Program-made: the position numbers and the translations under genes
Notes under the pieces: generated by a model
Database searches by the model: none
What the model was told of the DNA's origin: nothing
Seen by the model: the letters and a program-made list of their open reading frames with translations, nothing else
Assembly (NCBI RefSeq): GCF_048569485.1
Contig: NC_134357.1
Location: forward strand, 483,808,280-483,872,279
Origin: Anomaloglossus baeobatrachus
Taxonomy: Eukaryota > Chordata > Amphibia > Anura > Aromobatidae
Length of the DNA stretch: 64,000 nt
Direction: 5' to 3'
Part shown: positions 48,268 through 60,333 of the stretch, piece after piece
How positions within the stretch are numbered: position 1 is the stretch's first letter
How the letters are laid out: every line of letters begins with the position of its first letter

Positions 48268-48366
48268 TTTATATAAACACATTTACTTCCTGTTCTGTGC
48301 AGTTTCAGGACATAAGGTCATCATGGCCATATGTGAGGAGTCCAGAGTGGGACGCTCTCCATCAGG
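48268..48366 (+). other. Possible first exon of a host gene
   Basis: A TATA-like TTTATATAAAC (about 48268), an ETS-like ACTTCCTG, then an ATG at 48323 opening 14 codons (MAICEESRVGRSPS) to a donor AGG|GTAAGC at 48366. The pieces are individually weak and no further exon is seen within reach, so this is tentative. Confidence 0.2.
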
Positions 48367-48449
48367 GTAAGCTTCTATAATAGCACATAATACAACAGTG
48401 AGGATGAAATTGTTGGTAAGTATTGTTTAGGTATAATCCTGATATCATG

Positions 48450-48500
<51 letters not shown>
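48450..48500. repeat. (TA)n microsatellite
   Basis: About 24 TA repeats, with AT-rich flanks. Confidence 0.9.
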
Positions 48501-48501
<1 letters not shown>

Positions 48502-48628
48502 TACATTTTTTCTCAACATACTTTCTTCTATATATAACCAGAGTTATAGTCCCCACATGCAAAGCTTAACTCAATAATAGCGAGTGCAAGAGGAGGAATT
48601 TAACCAGGGGTCTTGGCTACCACATTAA

Positions 48629-49009
48629 AGAGAATCTCTCAGCAGGTCGTTGTTATAATCTGAGGACAGCTTGCTGTAGAGGTTAAAACACGAAAATCAA
48701 CTATGCCTCTCTTATCAGGCTCTGTGCTGTTGTTTACTTAAACTATTACTTAGTGATTATCATTGCTAAGTCTAGCTGGCATATGCATGGCAGTCCGCAT
48801 GCCCCCTACTCAGATTGACGCCTCACTCTCGCTGTACAATCTATGTGGAGAGCTTGGTGTGGACAGGACAACTCCCAGGGCTCAGTTATATGATTGTTTC
48901 AGAATGGCTGCAGCCCATAATCTAAGTGATACATCATTGGATTCAGGATTTCTTTGCCTACCTCATGAGCTCTCTGAGGAGGTTGTAAAAACCTGCTGAC
49001 AGATTCACT
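48629..49009. mobile_element. MITE with TTAA target duplication, 381 bp
   Basis: The inverted ends AGAGAATCTCTCAGCAGG and, read inward, AGTGAATCTGTCAGCAGG are flanked by TTAA on both sides (48625-48628, 49010-49013). TTAA suits piggyBac- or Kolobok-type elements. An open frame of 78 codons inside (48763-48999) is not kept for coding. Confidence 0.78.
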
Positions 49010-49059
49010 TTAATTCCATAACACAATCCTCTCCAACTCTTCCCAGATATTCCCAGCAG

Positions 49060-50408
49060 CATTATATGATTTTTCAATAATACAATAATACATTTGCATT
49101 TTATTGCATTAAATAAGTATTTCATAGAATGGAAAAACAGAACTTAATATTTGGTGCAGAAACCTTTGTTTGCAACTACAGAGGTCAGACATTTGCTTTA
49201 GTTCTTGACCAGGTTTGCACACACTGCAGCAGGGATTTTGGCCAACTCCTCCATACAGATCTTCTCCAGATCTTTCATGTTTTGGGGCTGTCACTAGCCA
49301 ACATTGAGTTTCAGCTCCCTCCAAAGATTTTCTATTGGGTTCAGGTCTGAAGACTGGCTAGCCTACCACAGAACCTTAATGTGCTTCTTACGGAGCCAAT
49401 CCTTAGTTGCCCTGGCTGTGTGTTTCGGTTCATTGTAATTCCGGAAAACCCAGCGACAGTCCATCTTAATGCTCTTAATGAGGGAAGGAGGTTGTTGGCC
49501 AAAATCTTACTATTACAGAGAATTACAAAACCTCATCCATCCTCCTTTCAATACAGTGCTGACATCTTGTCCCCTTTGCAAAAACGCACCACCCAAAAGT
49601 ATGATGTTTCCACTCCCATGCTTCACGGTTAAGACAGAGTTTTTGGGGTTGTAATTATCCTTCACCTGGACATGTGCTGTCGTGAGCAGGGGGACCTTGC
49701 GTGCCCTAGAAGATTTTAATCCATAACGGTGTAGTGTGTTACTGTTATGTTTGAGACTGTGGTCCCAGCTCTCTTCAGGTCATTGACCAGATCCTCCTGT
49801 GTATTTCTTGGATGATTCCTGACCTTTCTAAGAATCATTATTACCTCCTCATGAGGCGAGATCTTGCATGGATCCACAGACCAAATAAGATTGACAGTCA
49901 TCTTGTGTTTATTCCATTTTCCAAAAATTTAGTGAACAGGTTATTGCCTTCTCACCAAGCTGCTTGCCTATTGTCCTGTAGCCCATCCCAGCCTTGTGCA
50001 GGTCTTTTGTCCCTAGTGTCCTTAGACAGCTCTTTGGTCTTGTCCGTGGTGTAGAGGTCGGAGTGTGATTGATTGAGTGTGTGGACAGGTGTCTTTTAAA
50101 CAGGTAATGTGTTCATACAGGTGTTAATACAGGTAATGGGTGCAGAGTAGGAGGGCTTCTAAAAGAAAAAATAACAGGTCTGTGAGAGCCACAATTCTTG
50201 CGGGCTGGTAGGTGATCAAATACTTATTTCATGCAAAAAAATGCAAATTAATTATTTAAAAACCATACAATGTGATTTTCTGGACTTTTTTTATTCTGTC
50301 TGTCACAGATAAAGTGTACCTGTGATAAAAATTACAGACCTCTCTATTCTTTATAGATGGGAAAATGTAAAAAATCAGCAGTGTATCAAATACTCATTTT
50401 CCTCACTG
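49060..50408 (-). mobile_element. Tc1-like relic, left end lost
   Basis: The right end TACTCATTTTCCTCACTG is followed by TA. The left inverted repeat is cut inside the subterminal part. Decayed transposase is recognisable on the minus strand only in translated scraps. The family is that of the 421-bp deletion form at 40888-41308. Confidence 0.75.
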
Positions 50409-50410
50409 TA

Positions 50411-51355
50411 TATAAAATAATTACACTGTTCCCCCTGAATACACATATAAAATAAATACACTGCATCCCTGAAAACAAAAAATACATTCTGTCCACTGAA
50501 TAAATCAATAAATAAAGAAATATAAGCTGTAACTTCTGGAATAAAGTAAGAAACCATTAGGAGAGTGGTAAGAAGCTGTCAGTTATATCTGACTCCACTT
50601 ATCTTCTTCATGAACAGAGGATCAAAAATGTAAAATTTCAAAATAGTCAAAGGGATTATCGGCAGGGTAGACCGGCTGCTGATGTCGCCATCCACGGCCA
50701 TTTGACAAGTCTCGTTTAGGCCTGGCAGGTTTCGAAACCTGGCAAGCAGTCAACATGTCAGCACCATCTAATGCGGAAGTGAAAGGCGCTGGAATATATA
50801 ATTTCTGCAACAACATACTGTATATCAAGGAACAACATATATTGAGAATGAGATAGTAGATAGTAGTAGTAGTTGTTGTTGTCGTTCATCCATCGCCACC
50901 AACTGGTTTTTACCCCAATCGTTCCTCTCACTCCTCGAGGTTATTTGCCCCAGGCGTCTTCTCACATACTGATACAGACACTGATTTAGTGTTGTTTTTA
51001 CTTAATTTAAATAAGATAAGAATCGTTCGTACCGCTACTCAGTGTAGTAAACTGGAACGGAGAGACCAGTCAACTTTTCCGCACCTGACAAACATATGTG
51101 TCCATCACAGCGAGCGAGTCCATTCAGCGAGTGTTTATTGTGATCAGAGCGTGTTATACAGTGAAAACAGTCACACCCTCTGGAACTCTATGATTTCATG
51201 CCTATAACCTGCATGTATCGGCCTATGCAAACAGCAGTAGACAAGGTGGAAAGATCTGGAAGGAGAGTCATGTACGAAAACAGTATAGTGCCATCATTAC
51301 CGACAGCAGGAGTCCTGCTGACATGGGCAATGCCATTTTGTCTGTTTTGAAGGCA
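50411..51355. other. No gene recognised
   Basis: Unassigned sequence. It ends in an (AT)n microsatellite at 51357-51415. Confidence 0.4.
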
Positions 51356-51356
51356 G

Positions 51357-51415
<59 letters not shown>
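51357..51415. repeat. (AT)n microsatellite
   Basis: About 28 AT repeats. Confidence 0.9.
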
Positions 51416-51417
<2 letters not shown>

Positions 51418-51600
51418 TATTTATTTATCATACTGTATATGAGATTTAGGGAGTTTTCTTCCAATAGACCCAAAATGTCAATGTTTTGGGAACCAAACTA
51501 CTTTTGTTATCACATTTGCTTTGTCCATTATGCTGGAAAAAGCATTGTTCATCACCAAATTTCTCCTGGATGATTGAAAGATTGAAAGAAATATCTCTAA

Positions 51601-53616
51601 GGCTATGTGCGCACTAGGCCGTTTTTATCCGCGGATTTACCCGCGGTTTTGCTGCGGAAATTTCTTGAGAAATGTTTGAAATCTTTCTGCAGACATTTCC
51701 CAGCAAAACCTATGGGAAAAAAAATAGCTGTGCGCACACTGCATTTTTTTCTCAAGAAAATTCTTTGTGAAGATTTTCTTGAGAAAATTTCTTGAGAAAA
51801 TGTGCATGGCACTTCTTTTCCGCAGGTACCTGCGGAATACCCCTGAAATTTCACTCCATTCACTGTAATGTAATCGCGAAATACCGGGGGTATACCGCAG
51901 GTAGCAAATGATGTGCGGTATACCCCCGGTATAGCCGTGATTTACCTGCGGTAATGCTCATCGCTCCCTGCGGTTTTGCAGGAAGCGATGTCATTATGAC
52001 AGAAGAGGAAGCGGAGCAGAGTAAACACACACGTCACACTCCCTGGACACCGCACAGAAGCACTTCCATGTGACCTCCAGGTGCCCGTGCAGTCTGTGTC
52101 CAGCTCCGGCCCTGCGGCTGCCTGCCCTGCAGTGTATCAGTTTCTGCCTGCAGTGTCAGCAGCTTGTCACCCTGCAGCGCAGGCAGACACTGACACACAG
52201 CAGTGCGTGCAGCCGCGGGGATGCCGAGCGCTGCTGTCAGGAGGTGAGATGAGATCATTACCTGCTGTGACGATCTCCTGCCTCCTGATGTCACCGCTGT
52301 CACTGCCGTCTATGCCCGCGGCCCGAGACTGTCACTAGCGGTGACGTCACGGGCTCTCGCGATACTGCTGAGAACACAGCGGGCATAGATGGCAGTGACA
52401 GTGCTGATGGCAGGACTGCAGGAGATCATCACAGCAGGTAATGATCTCATCTATCCTCCTGATGGCAATGCTCGGCATCCCCTGCAGTGACCTGGGCTAT
52501 TGATATTAGCTCAGGTCACTGCATTACTCTCCCAGCCAATGGGGAACCTTCTGTTCTTAATTGACTGGGACAGTGACTATGGTATGGATCGCCATGGGAC
52601 CCCCTACCTTTATTGGATTACGCCGGACCCGGATTTGATTGTTCTTGTCAATAAATTGGTGAAAGAGGGAATGTGGGGAGTGTTTTTTGAAATAAAACTT
52701 TTTTTGTTGTCTATTTTTTATTTCTTACTGACTGGTTAGTGATGTCAGGTATCTGATAGACGCGTGACATCACTAACCCCAGGGCTTGATGCCAGGTGAC
52801 ATTACACATCTGGCATCAACCCCATATATTACCCCGTTTGCCACCGCACCAGGTCAATGGGATGAGTTGGGGCGAAGCACCAGGATTGGCACATCTAATG
52901 GATGCGCCACTTCTGGGGCAGCTGCAGCCTGCTATTTTTAGGCTGGGGAGTGTCCAATAACAGTGGACCTCCCTAGTCTGAGAATATCAGACCCCAGCTG
53001 TCCGCTTTACCTTGGCTGGTGATCCAATATGGGGGGGACCCCACGTTTTTTGTTTTAAATTATTTATTTAATGTAAAATAACAGCGTGGGGTGCCCTCTG
53101 TTTTGGATTACCAGCCAAGGTGAAGCTGCCAGCTGTGGTCTGCAGGCTTCAGCCGTCTGTTTACCCTAGCTGGCTACAAAAGATGGGGGGACCTCACGTC
53201 ATTTTTTTTTAAATTATTTATTTATTTTTTGGCTAAATACAAGGCTAGGCACCCTTTAGTGCCACATGAAAGTCACTAAAGGGTGCCAGCTTAGAATATG
53301 CAGGGGAATGGAACATTATATAGGTCTTTCTCATCTATCTATCTATCTATCTATCTATCCATCTTTCCCTCTATCCATTATCTGTCTATCTATCGATTAT
53401 CTATCTATTATCTATATTATTTATTGCAGTTCAGCATAAAAAAACCGCAGGGACCAACCTGTGGAAAAACCGCGGCAAAACCGCGGCAAAACCGCATGCG
53501 TTTTTCCCACGGTTTTGGTGCGTTTTTTTACCGCAGGTGCGGTGATCTTCAACTCCCAGAAGTTTCTCAAGAAATTTTCTTGAGAAAAATCACTTTTCTA
53601 GTGCGCACATAGCCTT
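51601..53616. mobile_element. Large MITE-like element, 2.0 kb
   Basis: The inverted ends CTAAGGCTATGTGCGCACTA and TAGTGCGCACATAGCCTTAG frame the element. The end zones are rich in CCGCGGTTTT and TTTCTTGAGAAA motifs on both sides. Inside are a GC-rich part (52030-52480) with an inner inverted repeat around GATGGCAGTGACAG, a module at 52740-53080 shared with 54760-55100, and (ATCT)n at 53331-53420. No transposase is seen. The target duplication is probably TAA/TTA but is blurred by the palindromic tips. Confidence 0.7.
53331..53420. repeat. (ATCT)n microsatellite
   Basis: Imperfect ATCT repeats inside the 2-kb MITE. Confidence 0.85.
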
Positions 53617-54410
53617 AGAGCATTTTTAGATCCCATTCTTTTTTTCTGGCAGTGTTCTTAAGCAAAATCATGAGTGAGGCCCTTCCCCTAGATGAAAAGC
53701 CTCCACATAAGAATAAATCACCCACCTTTTCTGCTCTGTACAATAATTCTTACAGATGTCCTAAACAATCTGAATTGGGCTTTAGTAGAAAAATAACTTT
53801 GCCCCAGTTCTCCTTTGCAATACAATTAATTTACCTGGTAGAGAATTTCAGTCTGTCCTTTGAGGTTTTTCTCAAGATTGGCTCCTTTTCTGCTCTTCTT
53901 GATACTAGGTAAGACTCCAAAAGCCTTCGCCTAACTGTGCTTGCAGATGCACTAACACCTGCCTGCTGCCATTCCTGAACAAGCTCTGCACTGATGTTGA
54001 ACCAATCACGCATCTCTGAATTCTCTTTAGGAGGCCACCTTGGCATTTACTGGACTTTCTTGGGTACCCTTTAAGCCTTCTTCACAGCAATTTAACCTTT
54101 TTTAAAATTCTTTATGTTCGCATAAATAGTTTACTGTGAGCCCTCGTGGGCAGGGTCCTCTCTCCTCCTATACCAGTCTGTTTTGTACTGTTAATAATTG
54201 TTGTACGTATACCCTCTTTCACTTGTAAAGCACCATGGAATAAATGGCGCTATAATAATAATAAATAATAATAATAAGAATTTAAGACATTCTTACAAGC
54301 AGCAATGTCCTTACTTGTAAAGCCCTTCGAATGCAAAGCATTGATGACTCTACAGATTTTTTGGAGGTAGTCATGTTTAAAAGAAGAAGACAATTATTTC
54401 AGGCACTAAC
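53617..54410 (-). mobile_element. Tc1-like relic interrupted by a SINE/LINE tail
   Basis: On the minus strand, transposase scraps appear in order. INALHSKGFTSKDIAACKN (first helix-turn-helix) is near 54340. VSASTVRRRLLES with a following RRAEKEPIL (second DNA-binding part) lies within 53831-54046. NWGKVIF lies before the first catalytic region. A retroposon tail at 54115-54283 splits the first two. The C-terminal half is missing at the border with the 2-kb MITE. Confidence 0.7.
54115..54283 (+). mobile_element. 3' tail of a frog LINE or SINE
   Basis: It has the familiar phrase GTGAGCCCTCGTGGGCAGGG, then CATGGAATAAATGGCGCTATA and an (AAT)n tail. It inserted into the Tc1 relic. Confidence 0.65.
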
Positions 54411-54514
54411 CTCCTTTTAAAACAAATAGTCTGCTCTTATAATTCAATCAGAAAGACAGAGTAATATCCGCTACCTTGTCCTCATTAATACTTTCTCCTG
54501 ATCTAACAAGAGGA

Positions 54515-55100
54515 TTAGTGATGAGTGAGCACTAAAATGCTTGAGTTTTTGGTACTCAAATCAAGTAGGTCAGATTCTCGGATGTGCTTGACTCGAGGAA
54601 GAGTATAATGGACATCAATGGGAAACTCAAGGATTCTTCTAGGAGACTTTAACAGGAAATCTGGGGAGAAGGAAAATCACTGAAATTGATGAAAACAGCA
54701 CTCAAATGGAAAGGGAACAGCATGTGGAATATGCTTGGCTGCATCTTTGACTCCCAGTTTTCTACTGGGAACTAAATAAATAATTTAAAAAAAACTTTGT
54801 GGAGTCCCCCTATTTTTGATAAGGCAGACAGCTTGGAGCTGCTTTTATAAGGCTGTGAAGGTCATGGTTATTTGGCCCTTCCCAGCTTAAAAATACCAGC
54901 CAACACCAGCCCCAGAATTGGCGCATCACATTAGATGTGACCATTCTGGCTCTTTACCCTGCTCATCGCGATTGCCCTGGTACAGTGTCAATCGGGGTAA
55001 TATTTTGGGGGATTGATTTCAGCTGCGTAACGTCAGCTGGCATCAAGCCTAGGAGATAGTAACGGACAGATGTCTATCAGACAACCCCACACTATCACTC
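54515..55100. mobile_element. hAT-type MITE fragment
   Basis: It begins TTAGTGATGAGTGAGCACTA, close to the ends of non-autonomous frog hAT elements, followed by CTCGA-rich subterminal repeats. The right end is not found. The part at 54760-55100 is an inverted relative of 52740-53080. Confidence 0.55.
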
Positions 55101-55202
55101 GTTCAGCAATTTTTTATCAGAAATGTTCCCACAAAGTTCCGTCGTAGTCCATGTTTCTCAAATGCAGTTTTAGCAACTGTGAATGGCAGTAAAGTACAGC
55201 TA

Positions 55203-55720
55203 CAGTGCCTTGCGAAAGTATTCGGCTCCCTTGAATTTTTCAGCCTTTTCCCACATTTCAAGCTTCAAATATAAAGCTAAAAATGTTAATGTTATGGTGA
55301 AGAATCAACAACAAGTGGGACACAATTGTGAAGTTGAACGAAAATTATTGCTTATTTTTAACTTTTTTTAAAAAGAAATAACTGAAAAGTGGGGTGTGCA
55401 ATATTATTCGTCCCCTTTACTTTGTGTGCAGCAAACTCACTCCAGAAGTTCATTGAGGATCTCTGAATTGTCCAATGTTGTCCTAAATGACTGATGATGA
55501 TAAATATAATCGACCTGTGTGTAATCAAGTCTCCATATAAATACACCTGCTCTGTGATAGTCAGTGTTCTGTTTAAAGCACAGAGAGCATCATGAAGACC
55601 AAGGAACACAACAGGCAGGTCCGTGATACTGTTGTGGAGAAGTTTAAAGCCGGATTTGGTTACAAAAAGATTTACACAACTTCAGCCATCAATGTAAAAA
55701 TAGTGGACAGCCTCTTTAAG
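55203..55720 (+). mobile_element. 5' part of another Tc1-like transposon
   Basis: It begins after TA with CAGTGCCTTGCGAAAGTATT, a widespread Tc1 end. It reaches a start codon near 55591 followed by KTKEHNRQVRDTVVEKFKAG, the first DNA-binding helix of the transposase. It then breaks off near 55720. Everything downstream, including the other end, is missing. Confidence 0.85.
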
Positions 55721-56895
55721 GTAAAGAAGAAATGCAGTCATGACACTCTCCTCTTCATATAAGCGGCTATTTCATCTGTATGCAACGGAAAGTAACGTAA
55801 GATTACTTATAAATAGGAAGGAGAGCTATGGGTTCTGAGACTTTTCCCCATCCAATAGGACATGCTGAGTATTCGGAAATAACACTGGAATTTGAAAATG
55901 AAGAAGCTGGGCAAACACCACTGCTTTATACACAATAAAGGGATATCCAAGATTATAAAATCATAGCAGCTATGTTCTGAAATAGCGCCACCACTGTGTA
56001 TGGGTTGTGTCTGGTATTGCAGCTATGATCCAATGCATGTAAGAGGATAGATATGTAATGCCACATACAACCTGTGAACAAGGGTGGTGCTGTTTTTGGA
56101 AATAAGAAGCTCTGTATTTTGTGTTACTATCAAAAAGCAGACATTACTTTCTGGTGCCATCTGTTTCCACCTTTTCAGCATTTTTTTTGTCATCATTTTG
56201 CATGGAAAATCTGTGATATACATTGACGCTATACTCTTTATAGTGCTGTCATAGTAAGACGTCCGTACCAACTGTACGAGGATCAGTTTTGGAGGACTTA
56301 ACATGCTGCTGCCGGGGGATTTCTTTCTAATCTCCGCACTTGTCCGGGGATTGAGTATGTGGGTGGCAGTACTAGTTCGTGGCTGTATCTGAGGTCCCCT
56401 GGCCCACCGCCTGAGCGAGCTTTGCTCTTTAGTCATGACACCTTTAACCGCGAGGCTACTAATCCCTCTTGCAGCCATGATTCTGTGCGCAGGGGTTAAC
56501 GCAGGCCACATATGCTGACTGTGTGGTCAGGTGGAGCAGGGTCCGTAGCCTTTGTGAAACCAGTAATAACAGATCAACTTGGCTTACCAAAAATCCCCTG
56601 TGTGCAAGAGATGAGAGCTAGGGTATGAAGCGACGGATATTCTTCCCTTACCAATAAACCCCATAGATTTGGGCTAGATGGTAACATGTCACACGACATT
56701 CTTATCGTGGGGTCACATGTAATGATTCCATATGGGGTCGGATTGTGACCTACTGCCATTGTGCTCGATTTTTCCATCACTGGTCGCAAGTATCTCTTTT
56801 TTTCTTTTAAGAGCTAAAACCTTTTCTTGTTTTTTTCTCCAACATATTTATTTTTTGTGCGGACAGGTTGTAATTTTGAAGGACACAGGTCATTA
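55721..56895. other. No gene recognised
   Basis: Unassigned sequence. A minus-strand open frame of 162 codons (56023-56511) has no feature that makes it look like a real protein. Confidence 0.35.
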
Positions 56896-58116
56896 TGTAC
56901 AGCCCTGAGAGGGGCCCGGCCGCTTCTCCGCTGCTCGGGCCGAGCCGCTCGAGGTCCGAGCTCGGGTTGTCGGTGGCACGAGCGCCTCCGGACCGGTGGC
57001 CACGTCGCTCTGTTAAGGGGAGGCAGTGAGGTGGTGGTGGTGGTGTGGGACGAGGTCCGCAGCCGGGGGCCACGTCATCGTCAGACGGGTCGTGACGCCA
57101 CCCACGGGTCGTGGTGACGGGGTGCACCCCCGCTGCGGCTGGAGTGGAGGGTATTCCCAGGATCAGTGTTGCGGCCGCAGCCTAGATGTTAGCCCCTCTG
57201 TGGGTAGGGGCGGTGTGTTCCGGGGCCCGCTTGGGAGGGACTGGCGACGGTGTTGTTGTCGGGGTGCAGGGTGCCGTGCTGCGGTGCAGTGTCGTGCCCG
57301 GATGGCACTGGTGTACTCACGATTAATTCACACTCAGAGTCACTGGTAAACCAAAGTTTGGGTATGGTCGGGTCCCGCAGCCGGCTGCTTGTGTCCCTTG
57401 TGAGGCTGATGGTGGCCCCTTTCCCTTGCACCTCTTGTTGTAGTTTTCGGCTCCCCTGCCTGGACAGTGGTAGCTCGCTCCCCGGCGTTGAGCTGCCGGA
57501 GGAGCCCTCGGTTGCCCGCAGGTGCTGGCCTGTCGGATGTTTGGCCCTTGGCGGTGGCTCTCACCCGGTATCGGTGGGCTTTTGCCTTCTTTCGGGACTT
57601 TGGGTGAGAATGTACCCGTGAGGTCCAGACTGCAATCAGTTAATTTGCCTATACTCAGTGGCTTCTAAGCTAGGACGGGGTCTGAGTACCCGGTTTCTGG
57701 TGCTCCGGTAAACGGTTGACTCCCCGGTTCAGGGCCGGCGGGCTCCAACCCTGGCCCGGTCCCTACGGTTCCGCCGGTTGCTGTACCGGTACTCTTGCAG
57801 GCGGTCACCACCGTCTGCCTGCCTGACGTTACGGGGATCCCAGGCTCCAACCCAGGTCCCTGACAGCTCTGCTCCTCCACACCTCCTGTCACTGTCACTG
57901 TCCAACTTAAACTGTTTGTATTTCCTGCCTCAGGGCAGTAGTCTCCTCGGTGGGCGTGCCTTTCTGCCTGACTCCGCCCACCTGGTGTGCCCTACTGGCC
58001 CTGAGGAAGGCATCAGGTCTCCCCTTCGGGTGACTCATGTGTCCTCACAAGGGATGGGGGTGTGTGTGTAATGTGGTAGGTGTTGTTACCTGTGACCCCT
58101 GGGGTCCAGGGAGGCA
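56896..58116 (-). mobile_element. LTR fossil, diverged relative of the other solo LTRs
   Basis: The middle carries the family phrases (GACGCCACCCACGG, CCCCTCTGTGGGTAGGGGCG) and the right end GTTACCTGTGACCCCTGG. The ends and target duplication are not clear, so the limits are approximate. It differs more than the other copies and is probably older or another subfamily. Confidence 0.6.
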
Positions 58117-58334
58117 GAATTTTAACATAAAATGTCCAGAAAAATGGAAAAAATAAAATCCAAGTGAAGTGAAACAGTGAAAAAAATGCAATTCCATCAT
58201 TGTTTTTTGGGATTTCGTCTTTAAGCCGTTCGGTGTGTGGTAAAACTGATCTGGCAGAATGACAAGGGGTATTGGCGAGTCACGTGCGATTCCACCACCA
58301 ACTCCTCAGACCCCCCTATCCTTCCATCCTTCCT

Positions 58335-58870
58335 AGGATGGTCATCTGCCCCTGTAACGTAACTAGAGTTCGACGGGCCCCGGCGCAAAATTTGGACCTA
58401 TGGTTCCCCCCCCTCGAGGTACAGGTTAAATACACTGACACTTGGCTCTTTCCCTCAGCACCTAGCTTTCCCACACTTCAATATCCTGATATAATGTCCG
58501 ATATTATAATGCATCTCATAATCCTCCATATATTATTATACGCCCCCATAGTTATCCATATATTATAATGCATCCCCCATAGTCCTTCATATCATATAAT
58601 GCATCTCATAGTCCTCCACATATAATACACTCCCCATAGTCCTCCATATAGTATAATGCACCCCATAGTCCTCCATGTATTATAATGCAGCCCCCATAGT
58701 AGTTCATATATTATAATACACTCTCCACAGTCCTCCATATATTATAATGTACTTCCTATAGTCCTCCATATATTATAATACACTCCACATAGTCCTCTAT
58801 ATATTATAATATACTCCCCATAGTCCTCCATATATTATAATACACTCCCTATAGTCCTCCATATAGTATA
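58335..58870. repeat. Dispersed repeat and AT-rich minisatellite
   Basis: The first part is the inverted counterpart of the CTCTAGTTACG segment at 44600. From about 58500 to 58870, units of about 30 bp read TAGTCCTCCATATATTATAA with variable CCCC stretches. Confidence 0.7.
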
Positions 58871-59367
58871 AGACACAAAAACATTGAACCAAGGCACATC
58901 TCGCGTCAGAATCAACGCCACTCCATAAGGCACATAAACAAACAAGAAAAAACTGGAGCTTTACAAGGGCTGTTCGTATAAAACATCAAAAAGCTTTATT
59001 ATAGAAATTTCTTTTAAAAATTTGGTTTCAATCATTACAAAAAGTATGCATATATAGTGCTAATAGGGGACAAGGTGAATTACCACATATAAGTGGGGGA
59101 GCAAAGGTGATAAGCACCCCAAATAGGGGGATAATTATTAGCGGGGACAAAGGATCATAAATAGTCATAGATGGCTGGCTAACACATATGGTGCCTCTGT
59201 CCTGACAAAGTATGTGAAAATGTACAGCCGAATCGGCATAAATCCATTAGGCAGGGCAGAGGCACCAGAGGCCAGACTAGTCATATGAAAAAGATCCTAA
59301 AGCAATCCCATAACTTACACATAGTCAAGAGGGTGATCACCAGAGCGTCCCACACCAGTGAAAAGAG

Positions 59368-59420
59368 CCTTCCTACGCGCGTTTCGCACGGATTACATCT
59401 GCTGGCTTCATCAGGGAAGG
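59368..59420 (-). ncRNA. Hammerhead ribozyme in the pseudo-LTR
   Basis: On the minus strand: CCUUCC, then CUGAUGA, a 22-nt stem II region, GAAAC, a short GCGC loop, GUA and GGAAGG. Stem I (CCUUCC with GGAAGG) pairs perfectly and the conserved core is complete. Cleavage is predicted after the A of GUA. Stem III is minimal, as known for ribozymes of Penelope-like elements. Stem II pairs weakly by eye, which could lower activity. Confidence 0.75.
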
Positions 59421-60333
59421 TGTACGGCAATTGCCATTCAAGGACCTTAAATAGGAAGTCACCTGACTTCATTGGGCAGACCAGGACCTGGAAAATGTGT
59501 CCCAGCCAATCGGATCCCCGCTGACACGCACGCGCACTGCGCGCCCAGCATCACACGCCCCACAGCCGTCCAATGGGAGAGGAAGCCCGGAGCACAGTAA
59601 CTCCGTGCTCCAAGGCCACCCCCACCCAACGAGGACGGCCAAGGGGCGGGCAAGGCAAGCGAGCGGCGCGCACGGGGCACGGAGATCAGAGGGCGGGACA
59701 CAGCTCCCAGCCAGAGCCCGTCAATCAGACAGTCGGGTTGCCATGGCGGCGCGCAAACAACGAGCGGCGAAAGTCCACACCAAGTCCCCGGCAGTCCAGC
59801 GAAGGGGGACGCGGCGGGCCCCCGGGCCCAGGGGTCCACAGCATCCCCCCCCACCCAAAGGGACGCCGGGCAGGCAGTGGGGACAAATCACCGCGCGATG
59901 GGAGCGCGCACAGCAACCAGAGGGCGGGACGGGCTAGTGGCTGGAAAATGGTAAAAAGTCAAAATGGACAATAAATAGATATCCATGCAATCCCATAGAT
60001 TGCAATGGTATGAATAACAATAACATCAGCAAATACATAAAAACAAAGGAACAGGGGAATTATTATGAGGAAATCTTCTTAAAGTGACAGTACGTCCATA
60101 TCGTATGGGAATCATATGCGAACAATTTTCCAAGACCGATGTCAGGTCCAAGTCCGACATGCAAACCACAATGGATTATTACTGTAACAAGGTCCTATGA
60201 AGGCAAGAGAATTAAATTAGGAACACTGAAAATTAGTAATGGGGACAAAAAGAAACCAAATGAAAAATTGTAATTAAAAAAATTCCCTAAATTAAAAAAG
60301 GAAAGGAATGGTGCAGTACATGACAAGGATTCC
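59421..60333 (-). other. GC-rich region after the endonuclease
   Basis: Part of the Penelope element. It is CG-rich at 59510-59940, and the open frames on both strands there (131, 133 and 146 codons) are low-complexity shadows. No domain recognised. Confidence 0.5.

Noticed and set aside
48763-48999. Small host protein of 78 residues
   Set aside because: It lies wholly inside a MITE with TTAA duplications.
56023-56511. Protein of 162 residues
   Set aside because: No domain, no splice context, and no repeat or conservation signal. A frame of this length can occur by chance in 64 kb.
59459-59974. Three long overlapping frames in the GC-rich part of the Penelope element
   Set aside because: Low-complexity Arg/Pro/Gly/Ala composition on both strands and no domain. 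GC-rich DNA has few stops.
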